A stretch of DNA of 25,129 nt from Chara braunii (Eukaryota; Streptophyta; Charophyceae; Charales; Characeae). The notes below the pieces were generated by a model. That model had not been told where the DNA came from, made no database searches, and was given only the letters and a program-made list of their open reading frames with translations. Location: positions 837,921 through 863,049 of the forward strand of contig BFEA01000331.1 of NCBI GenBank assembly GCA_003427395.1, written 5' to 3'. A program made the translations under genes and the position numbers. Shown piece after piece: positions 18,560-25,129 of this stretch. Numbering within the stretch: the first letter of the stretch is position 1; each line of letters begins with the position of its first letter.

Positions 18560-19165
18560 GGAGGGCGGAGGGCGCAGAGCCGCATGCGAAGTCCGGAGAT
18601 TCGAATTCAAAATCTCGAGACTTCGGCGCCGTCTATCAATGCAGATCGACGGCCCAGGCGGAAAAATAAAAAGCACTAAACGGGGCCTACTGGACCCCGA
18701 AACATTTCGCCCCAACTGCCAAAAAAAAAAATTTTCCTCTTGGCCAAAGGCCTGCGCCGCATAATTTTTTTTCAGCAGTTTTTGGGGGCGGCGCTGAGGA
18801 GGCCCGGGTCCCTGGCCGGGGGGGTTGCACGACCGGGCGCCCGGGCTGGAAAGCTAGGTGCAAGCAAGAGGGAAAAAAAAAACAAACAATTCCTTCTTTT
18901 CTTCTTTGCCGGGGTGGGGGGAGGTGTCAATCCGGACGGTCTGGATCCGTCCAGACAGACGTTCCCCAGGCTGGTCAAGAAGGATCCTGCGACAGGCAGA
19001 TTGGTTTTTGGTTCTACTTTACAGGCGTATGCAGTAAATGAGGAAGAGTAGGTTTCCATTCACTCGGCAACAAAGTTAGTGAAGTTTAGAATGAGGGTAG
19101 TCGAGGCCCATGTATTTTGATGTAGTGTGGAGTGAGCGTGTGGGAGGGGGAAGGGCCGCCCCATT
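18560..19165. other. Stretch with no recognised feature
   Basis: GC-rich in part (18780-18850), with several A- and T-runs. Opposed ORFs of about 100 codons at 18740-19059 overlap each other and show no domain. No gene call is made. Confidence 0.5.
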
Positions 19166-19709
19166 AGGCTACCGTCTTCACCCGAAAATAATGCCCGGCG
19201 TTATATTCAACTTACCCTAAAAAAAAACATATTCTGGTTTTTACTCACTTTTTTCCAAATATAACGCCCCTTCGAATATAACACCTGGGCGTTATATTCG
19301 AATAGGACGCCCGGGCGTTCTATTTGGATGTGCCATGGGCAGAGTGCCTTGTAGAGGTAGTATAAATGGGTTTTAAAGGGGGAAGAAAGGGGGTATACAT
19401 GGGTTTTAAAAGGGGTTGAAACTTGAAAGGGGTCTGTTTTGGTTTGATTTTTTGTTTTCTTTCCCCGCCCCCGAATTTATAAGGAATTCTAAGGTGAGCT
19501 TCAGCCAAAAGCTGATTGCATTGCAATTCTAGACAACATATTTTTTAATAGACCTTTTTTATTTTTTATTTTTTTTGGGGGGGGACCACCGAAGTTGCTA
19601 CCAATTTACTGTCTATAACCCCACAGCGTTACAAACGAACTTAACGCCCGGCAGGCGCTATATTCATATACAAAACCCGGACATTATTTTCGGGTGAAGA
19701 TGGTAGGCT
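19166..19709. mobile_element. 544-bp inverted-repeat element (TIR family 1, long form)
   Basis: The left terminus 19166-19198 and the reverse complement of the right terminus 19677-19709 match at 30 of 33 positions, with shared core CTTCACCCGAAAATAATG and an end of CCGG. There is no transposase ORF. Inside are variants of gcgttatattcg arranged head to head, including two adjacent near-perfect palindromes (19271-19324). The target duplication is unclear. It shares its termini with the element at 19961-20123, so this is a small family. Confidence 0.8.
19271..19324. repeat. Two adjacent near-perfect palindromes
   Basis: 19271-19302 is a 32-bp palindrome (ttcgaatataac arms around cacctgggcg) and 19301-19324 is a 24-bp palindrome (aataggacgccc arms). 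Each has only one mismatched base pair by eye. They overlap by two bases and lie within the 544-bp element. Both can form cruciforms or RNA hairpins. Confidence 0.9.
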
Positions 19710-19960
19710 GGTATAGGAGTGTGCAGGCGATCGATATAGAAGGTGAATGGTGGGGGACTACATGTGCTGTTGCAGAAAGTGTGTAAGAGTTTGCCGTATA
19801 TGAGGAATGCTGGGAGACTGGAAGTCGTATTGCAGAAAGGGCGATGATTGGATGTGGAATCGCGGATAGGGTAACGATTGCATGAACACTACTAGGAAAC
19901 AGATGGGTGGATTAGGACCCCGGTATTGGGGAGGGGAGATATATAGGTTGTAGAAGGGCT

Positions 19961-20123
19961 ACCATCTTCAGCCGAATAGAACGCCCGGTCATTGTAGCTG
20001 TATTTGGTGCACTTCTATTCGGGTTATAAGTGGCTAACTGTCTGGGGTCTGAGGTATAGGACGCCCCGTTTTCAGTCCAGATACAGCTATAATGACCGGG
20101 CATTCTATTCGGGTGAAGACGGG
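19961..20123. mobile_element. 163-bp inverted-repeat element (TIR family 1, short form)
   Basis: The left arm 19961-20007 and the reverse complement of the right arm 20077-20123 match at 41 of 47 positions, with shared core cgaatagaaYgcccggtcatt and outer cttcaSccg. The loop is 20008-20076. The termini resemble those of the 544-bp element but have cgaatagaa in place of cgaaaataa. The sequence just inside and just after the right arm is also directly repeated: tggctaRctgtctggggtYt occurs at 20031 and 20130, 99 bp apart. Confidence 0.78.
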
Positions 20124-20733
20124 GTATATGTGGCTAGCTGTCTGGGGTTTGAGGTACACGAAGAGAATGAAGGAGAGGTGGCTAATGGGAGCCAAGATTT
20201 GAGGCCTAGAGACTGGAGGTGCAGTTCTGGGAACCGAGGCTGTCCTCCCCGGGACACTCATAGTGTGCACCTGGGTACTGAATGGATGTTTCCCAGCCAC
20301 TATGTGAGCCCTGGTTGGGGAGGACAGATATGTGTCACAGAGCTGCCCCCCCCAGTCCTCCCTCGAAAGCGTCTAGGGCGACAGGGACAGTAGGCTGGAC
20401 CTTTTTCATCTGTTGCTGCCTCTCTTCCTCTAGTCTGAACATTGCTCTATGCTTGCTGGTGATAAGCAACCGGGCCTTGTTTCCGTGTGGTGGGGGGGGG
20501 GGAGGGGGACAGACAAACAATTGCGGACCTCTCCCATTACTCAGAATTGCTGGAATGATAAAACAGGACACAGAACACATCAGTACAAGGGTAACAAACA
20601 CAAAACCAGATGGCAAGGCAGATGCACACAAACTGTATATACTTCACAATCTTCTCAAATCCAGTTGCACATCCAGTTTGGGAGACAGAGACAGAGGCAG
20701 AGGCAAAAAGAAGCAGAAAAAGAAAACCATTAG
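20124..20733. other. Region downstream of the minus-strand gene, no other feature
   Basis: Probably includes the 3' flank or 3' UTR of the gene ending at 20734. Contains a G-rich run at about 20489-20508. No polyadenylation hexamer on the minus strand was found with confidence. Confidence 0.4.
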
Positions 20734-22239
20734 TTACTTATACCAAATCGGTTCATTCTCATGGAGTTTTTTCGCGAAGGTTTTCAGACGCACATGCCTT
20801 GGAGTTGGGCTGCGACCAGGGCTTCGTGGTTGACCATATCCCTCTGGTAATAAGAACTGGACTGAAGGGCTGTACTGCTGATGTGCCGAGTCAGCCACTC
20901 CAGACAGTCGTCGCTCACAGGGTATGATGACTTTCAGGCTTTTCCTCAAGCTCGCCTTGCGACTCCTGTAAGACAATCTGGATGCCTTGCCAAAGGATGA
21001 CCTCTTGAGTATTGACGGACGTGGACTGGAATTGCTAATTCCACTAACAGATGGGCCTGGTGGTGATGAAGGGGAACCCAAACTGGATAGACCGGGTCCA
21101 GATCCTGGGCTTGGGCATTGTATATTCTGATCGTCACCCCTTGATGTACCCACAGGTGAAGGGGAACCCACACTCGATAGACCGGGTCCAGTTCCTGGGC
21201 TTGGGCATTGTCTATTTCGCTCGTCCCCCCTCAATGCACCCACAGGTGAGCTACTTCCAGAGGATGAGGTGGAAGCTGACAGACGTGAGATTCCTACCGC
21301 AGTTGCACAGCGTCCCAATGGTGAAGGGCCAACAGGTGAGGAACGTCCAAGAAGCGAGAAACGGTCTAGGAGCGATGAATGTTGTAAAGGGTGGGCATTC
21401 GCCTGAGGTGAGACCGGAGAGGAGGTATTTGGCACTGGGAGGGGGTTCATGCCGTCATTTCCTCCATGCGATGTTGGGTGGCCTCGTCCTGCAAGAGCTG
21501 TGGAAGACACACAAACGGAAGCAGGCACAGTGGTGGTTGCGCTACTGGAGACTGTTTCCATTAAATGTGAGGAATGTCCGATTTGCGAGCTTGCTGAGAT
21601 ATCAAGTGTTACAGGAGCAGCAACTGGACACATTTGCCAACTAGAGAACTCCATGGAGCTATTGCACCGGGGAGCTGGACCTCCCAGTGTCTGATGACTG
21701 GCCCCATAAAAATTGCTCCAAGAGAGTATCCCTGAATTCACTGCTTGTAGGCTCCCCTGAGTGCCAGCGCTCGCAAGAGCTTTTGTTGATCTACCATCGC
21801 CACCGCTTGTAGATGTCTCCGCACTACCCAGGCTAGTCTGGTGATCCAACTTGTCAATCGACGGTAATGCACCCGATGTCACTCGTTCAAATGAGCCTTG
21901 TGCCACTGCAGGTGGTGCCAATGACCTTTGTTTGTCATGCTGTGGTGTCCCTGGTAATGACCAATAATCCCACTGGGACAAGCCGTCCTGCTGGCCTAGG
22001 GGAGTGGCAGGCGCATCTGATGGCACTTGATGCTGCATTACAGACTCGGTTGATTTTGACGGTGACTCGTTCTGGAGCTTCTGTTGAGGCCATGGTCGTT
22101 GTTTGAGTGCAGAAATGGGGGAAGCGTGTGAGAACTCACTTTGCCTAGCGCAATCGACTTCACCTCTTTGTATCGCTGCAGCAGTAGGAGATAATCGGCT
22201 AGTTCCACCTGAAGGTGCCTCATCAGTTTGACCAAGTAT
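20734..22239 (-). CDS. Ser/Pro-rich protein of unknown function with SILK and SVQF motifs; two-exon partial model
   Basis: The terminal exon 22080-20734 is open for 448 codons, and the frame stays open up to 22260 but has no ATG start. A 59-nt GT-AG intron (22139-22081, donor GTGAGT, acceptor CAACAG) joins it in phase to an upstream exon at about 22239-22140. That exon encodes a leucine-rich amphipathic helix (LMRHLQVELADYLLLLQRYK). Further 5' exons must exist. The protein is rich in Ser, Pro and Gly and mostly disordered. A 30-residue repeat (two units, 90-bp period, GPGLSSVGSPSP and GPGLSSLGSPSS) preserves the frame. The C-terminal 100 residues are basic, with SILK at 21015-21004 and SVQF about 50 residues later. 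I do not recognise the family. The model is unsupported by transcripts. Confidence 0.5.
   Translation of the reverse strand: MLGQTDEAPSGGTSRLSPTAAAIQRGEVDCARQSEFSHASPISALKQRPWPQQKLQNESPSKSTESVMQHQVPSDAPATPLGQQDGLSQWDYWSLPGTPQHDKQRSLAPPAVAQGSFERVTSGALPSIDKLDHQTSLGSAETSTSGGDGRSTKALASAGTQGSLQAVNSGILSWSNFYGASHQTLGGPAPRCNSSMEFSSWQMCPVAAPVTLDISASSQIGHSSHLMETVSSSATTTVPASVCVSSTALAGRGHPTSHGGNDGMNPLPVPNTSSPVSPQANAHPLQHSSLLDRFSLLGRSSPVGPSPLGRCATAVGISRLSASTSSSGSSSPVGALRGDERNRQCPSPGTGPGLSSVGSPSPVGTSRGDDQNIQCPSPGSGPGLSSLGSPSSPPGPSVSGISNSSPRPSILKRSSFGKASRLSYRSRKASLRKSLKVIIPCERRLSGVADSAHQQYSPSVQFLLPEGYGQPRSPGRSPTPRHVRLKTFAKKLHENEPIWYK
21068..21247 (-). repeat. In-frame 90-bp direct repeat inside the Ser/Pro-rich gene
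   Basis: Two units begin gaaggggaacccamact at 21068 and 21158. The period is exactly 90 bp, or 30 codons, and the encoded repeats both contain QCPSPG.GPGLSS. Frame preservation and conservative replacements (E/D, T/S, V/L) support the exon being translated. Confidence 0.85.
22081..22139 (-). other. Predicted 59-nt intron
   Basis: The minus strand reads GTGAGT at 22139 and ends CAACAG at 22081. The flanking frames join in phase 0 (GGC AAA / AAG CTC). The intron is short but within the range of plant minimal introns. If it is not removed, the downstream frame is still open across it, so an alternative unspliced reading cannot be excluded. Confidence 0.45.
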
Positions 22240-22356
22240 CTTTATCAAGACCACACACACGAACCCGTCCGCAAGGAAACAAACCAGTCAAATGCAGTGC
22301 ACCTTAGATATGCTTCAACTCACTAACGCAAAGGCTGACTGCGGTCATTTTTAACC

Positions 22357-22625
22357 CATTGATTATACTGCAGTCATATTTGATGTCATTTTTAAAAATT
22401 ACTGCAGTATAACCAATGGCATGCAGAGTTAGGAATGACATTCTTTACACATTGGTTACTCCGCTGGTTATTCTGCACTCATCATTGCTGTCATTCTCTT
22501 AGAATGACTGCAGTATAGCCAACGACATTTACGGTAAAGCTTCTCTTTACCCATTGGTAAGAAAGTCATACTGCAGCCATCATTGCCACCAGTCTTTTAG
22601 AATGTTGGCTATTGCGGTGATTGCC
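22357..22625. repeat. Cluster of three degenerate inverted/direct repeats
   Basis: 22357-22374 (cattgattatactgcagt) is the inverted partner of 22401-22418 at 17 of 18 positions. A related block at 22449-22531 has a perfect tcattct-ctt-agaatga hairpin near 22491. A third at about 22547-22615 repeats ttacMcattggt, ctgcaSYcatcattg and the tagaatg element. All are variants of one short unit with an actgcagtata core. It lies in the putative intron or upstream region of the minus-strand gene. Confidence 0.75.
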
Positions 22626-22691
22626 GAAAACTTGTTGTGTGTGACCGCAGTTATGCTGCAGACCTACTTCGGGAGTTGTTGGCCTACAACT

Positions 22692-22880
22692 TCACAGTAA
22701 ATGCCACTTATTCTTCAGTGTAGCCGTTCCTCCGCAACATTTCTCACACTCGAGATGTCTGGGAAGTCGTGTTGCCCTTTCAGGAGATGGCAGTCTAGCA
22801 GTATACCCCTCCTTTGTGGCTCTTTGCAGTGGCGAGGTTGGCTGGGGTCCATAGGGGCCGTACACCCATGGGTCGTACAT
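22692..22880 (-). CDS. Possible upstream coding segment, very uncertain
   Basis: A 62-codon minus-strand frame has protein-like composition (YGPYGPQPTSPLQRATKEG, then LPSPERATRLPRHLECEKCC). It lies 450 bp upstream of the helix exon of the Ser/Pro-rich gene and could be one of its missing exons. No convincing donor site was found before its stop. Its 5' part merges with a 15-bp tandem repeat (22851-22925) that encodes tyrosine/proline pentapeptides with in-frame TAGs further upstream. Confidence 0.2.
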   Translation of the reverse strand: MYDPWVYGPYGPQPTSPLQRATKEGYTARLPSPERATRLPRHLECEKCCGGTATLKNKWHLL

Positions 22881-22925
22881 CTATGGGTAGCACGACTATG
22901 GGTAGTACATCAAAGGGGCAGTGCA
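22851..22925. repeat. 15-bp degenerate tandem repeat, about five units
   Basis: Successive 15-bp units near 22851, 22866, 22881, 22896 and 22911 vary around cYatgggtMgtacat. It is a short minisatellite. Confidence 0.75.
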
Positions 22926-23276
22926 CCCATGGCTTTTATGCTTTGTAGTAAGTTTGTACTGTAGTTTATCCCAAACTCACAAAGTGGAATGAATTTAGTG
23001 ATAGCCCTGATGAGAAGAACACAGCTCAAAAGAAAAAAAAAAAGTGATAGCATACAAGTTTGGTTGTTAGGAGTGCCCCAAGATGTCCTCTGCAGTACCG
23101 GGATAAGGAAGTTTTGGGATGTTTTGGCCAGTTTTATGAGGTCTTATCAGGCCTGTCCTGAGTTTGCGTGGACATTCTCGCACCAGATTGACGAGTGTTG
23201 AGCTCTTTGTGCATTTCCAATACGGACTTATTCTTGGTTGGTCTGACCGGACCAGGTACCTGACCAGATTTGCATG

Positions 23277-23515
23277 CAATCACTTAGTTTATTCCGCTTG
23301 TGGCTCTTGGACAGAGCACTGATTCTCGCTTTTGCTATCACTTATTTTGCTCCACTTGCGGCTGTTGGACAGAGCATTGATTCCCGCTTGTGCTATGAAT
23401 TCCATATCCCATAACCGTCTGTCTGCTATCACTTAGTTTATTCCACTTGGTGCCCTTGGACGGAGAACTGATCCTCGCTTTGTGACAGGCATCCCATATC
23501 TCATGAGCGTGTGTT
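23277..23515 (+). repeat. Degenerate tandem repeat, 90-bp unit, two full and one partial copy
   Basis: Units at 23277-23333 (partial), 23334-23424 and 23425-23515 share tatcacttaKtttRYtccRcttg, ttggacRgagcaYtgattcYcgctt and, in the last two, catcccatatc-type ends. No coding potential was recognised. The preceding stretch 22926-23276 has no recognised feature. Confidence 0.85.
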
Positions 23516-23686
23516 AAACTGTGTTGCCTAGACACCACCAAAATGAGATCACCAACCAAACTAAGCAGAACAATATCCCAGAGTCATACATGTTAATCCT
23601 CAGTCTCCCATGCACTATTGGCATCCCCAGCAAAGGGCCCTCATCCTCAGCGTTGGGTATTGTGCACAGGTTCCACATAAGGTATG

Positions 23687-23689
<3 letters not shown>

Positions 23690-23754
<65 letters not shown>
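23690..23754 (+). repeat. (CT)n microsatellite
   Basis: A perfect CT dinucleotide repeat of 65 bp. ORFs reading Ser-Leu or Glu-Arg alternation through it are artefacts. Confidence 0.97.
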
Positions 23755-23756
<2 letters not shown>

Positions 23757-23926
23757 GCGCACGCACGCCTCCTGCCTTCCTACCTCCACCCCTCTCTCTT
23801 GACATCGAAGTCATCACATGGAGGTGGCATTGCTCAGAAAGGAAAGTTTGGCAAAATCACAGAGTGCAAGGTTACATTTCTAAATGGGTGCACAGGGCGC
23901 CACATGCCTTTTCTGTTGGAAATCTG

Positions 23927-24150
23927 CAGGCTGCATAGGGCTTCATTGCCACTACCGTAGACATGGTAGCTGTATGATTTGACAGGCTGTACAGTTTGGA
24001 TACAGAGGCACTTGCTCGTGGAAACACAATGTCAGTGCGTTGTTTCAAATAAAGCGGGCTGGATGTGCCAGCCTGTATGTACTCATCCATTCCAGTCAGT
24101 TGCTTCAGGCCGCACAGGGCTGCATTGCCACTAGACAGGGTAGCTGACAG
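23927..24150 (+). repeat. Diverged direct repeat, 179-bp spacing
   Basis: caggctgcatagggcttcat at 23927 and caggccgcacagggctgcat at 24106 each continue tgccacta and then, after a small indel, ggtagctg. The minus-strand 133-codon ORF 23872-24273 covers both copies, but the indel is not a multiple of three between them, so coding is doubtful. Confidence 0.65.
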
Positions 24151-24387
24151 CTGTGAAGGCCTGAATGAGCAAGTCAACACACTGTTGACAAGCCCACAAA
24201 GGCAGGTCAGCACAAAACAATTTGACATAATTTCTTCACACCCATGAAGTAGAGCATGGGTGACATCTTGCACTTTACGTCTTCAATCCTGACATCAGAG
24301 TGTGAACTTGTGAAGTATTGTGTCGATTTGTATGGCCTTTATGCGCTGCATTGGGCTTGCAAAAGTTTTTGGCTGAAATCTGTACGA

Positions 24388-24446
24388 GAAAACCGCTTCC
24401 CTCAAAAAAAAAAGAAAAAAAAGAAAAAAAGAAAACCGCTTCCCTC
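24388..24446 (+). repeat. A-rich tract flanked by a perfect 16-bp direct repeat
   Basis: gaaaaccgcttccctc at 24388-24403 is repeated exactly at 24431-24446, with a 27-nt tract of A and three-way G interruptions (24404-24430) between. This has the form of a target-site duplication around a tail with no element body. Confidence 0.85.
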
Positions 24447-25095
24447 TAGGCCACAAAATGAAGAAACAACCCCCTTCACATCTGCAGCCTTCAAATTAAG
24501 GGGAAAAACAATGGCATTTCAAGTCGGAAACTGAGGGCCAGGCCCCACTGGTGCTATGTTCATGTTAGGAAAGCGAGAATCTGGCCACTATCCTGACCAG
24601 GTATTATGTTTTCCATACATGAATATAGGACGGGTAGAGTGTGGTCCTGATTCCTCCTTCACCTTGTGCTACGTATTAACCCTCTCACCTTGATGCTCAG
24701 GCCACCTGTCAAAGGCATCCCTTTCCACCAGCGTTCCAGTGACTGCAGGACAACTGCTGTCTGCACAGAAGGTGTCATTCATGTTGGAATTATTGCGTCA
24801 TAAATTAATTAGTACAATGGTATTATTATTCCAAATTTGTCCAATAAACGACTCCGAGACGTATATAATTCTCTTGCAAGACAGAACCTCATTGACGATT
24901 CACCGTAGTATTCCGTAAATTCAAAAAACAAATGAGTCAATTACACACAGTCGCACATCGGTCACTCAGAGTTCGAGAACATAAGAAGGTGGACCTTGGA
25001 AGTCCACTTATACAGGGCAAGAGACAAAAGGATCTAGAGATGTGAAACCACAACGGTCACATATATCGACACGATACTCAAACTGCTACGATCCT

Positions 25096-25099
<4 letters not shown>
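24447..25099. other. Stretch with no recognised feature
   Basis: No ORF with a domain, repeat or RNA gene was seen here. Confidence 0.5.

Positions 25100-25129
<30 letters not shown>
25100..25129 (+). repeat. T-run at the window edge
   Basis: At least 30 consecutive T, running off the window. It could be the poly(A) tail of a minus-strand retroelement lying to the right, or a simple homopolymer at a contig edge. Confidence 0.9.

Noticed and set aside
17947-18715. Two long Ser/Pro/His-rich minus-strand ORFs
   Set aside because: They read through a 25-bp minisatellite and homopolymers in two different frames; the repeat unit is not a multiple of three.
22140-22260. N-terminus of the Ser/Pro-rich protein starting at 22260 with MCVVLIK
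   Set aside because: The codon there is GTG, not ATG, an in-frame TGA lies about 10 codons upstream, and the splice model through 22239-22140 gives a better protein.
23514-23960. Ser-Leu and Glu-Arg repeat ORFs
   Set aside because: These are translations of the (CT)n microsatellite.
23872-24273. 133-codon minus-strand ORF as a gene
   Set aside because: It spans two diverged direct repeats that differ by an indel not divisible by three, and no domain is visible.
1-25129. CRISPR array, phage or bacterial operon
   Set aside because: None of the repeats is regularly spaced with unique spacers, and all recognisable genes are eukaryotic retroelement or snRNA types.

Overview
The window looks like repeat-rich nuclear DNA of a eukaryote, most likely a green plant or streptophyte alga. 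It carries two L1-type LINEs with plant-style ORFs (a DUF4283-like and CCHC ORF1, and an APE endonuclease/RT/zf-RVT ORF2), U6 snRNA-like sequences, a short TTTAGGG-type motif, long microsatellites, MITE-like inverted repeats and an assembly gap (10900-11364). A charophyte such as Chara would fit, but nothing here proves the species. No bacterial operon, CRISPR array, tRNA or rRNA was seen.

Layout. (1) 1-9021 is one plus-strand LINE: a C-rich leader, an intact 820-codon ORF1, a broken ORF2 (three in-frame stops and three frameshifts), a 1.3 kb 3' untranslated region and a 24-nt poly(A) tail. (2) 9022-10899 holds an (AC)n tract and a partly duplicated 329-bp-period repeat. (3) 11365-14384 is a second, diverged, 5'-truncated LINE on the minus strand. 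It is cut by the assembly gap at its 3' side and split by a foreign insert of about 360 bp at 12921-13283. (4) 14385-19165 is mostly non-coding. It contains a nearly full-length U6-like copy (minus, 15251-15347), a U6-like copy with an internal deletion (plus, 15787-15874), an 83-bp tandem duplication between them, a 176-bp MITE-like element with 32-bp inverted ends (16004-16179), an unexplained minus-strand ORF (16481-17515), and two tandem repeats (70-bp and 25-bp units). (5) 19166-20123 has two elements sharing the same inverted termini, one with near-perfect internal palindromes.

(6) 20734-22239 (minus) is the best candidate for a host gene. It is a long Ser/Pro-rich reading frame with an in-frame 90-bp internal repeat and a C-terminal basic region carrying a SILK motif and an SVQF motif. 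A short upstream helix-forming exon joins it in phase across a 59-nt GT-AG intron. (7) 22357-24450 is a set of small repeats, including an A-rich tract flanked by a perfect 16-bp duplication, followed by unremarkable sequence to a terminal T-run.

The LINE genes form one functional unit: ORF1 protein binds RNA, and ORF2 protein nicks the target and reverse-transcribes. Neither ORF2 here could be translated whole. The U6-like copies and the A-rich duplication may be by-products of LINE-type reverse transcription in trans, which is inference.
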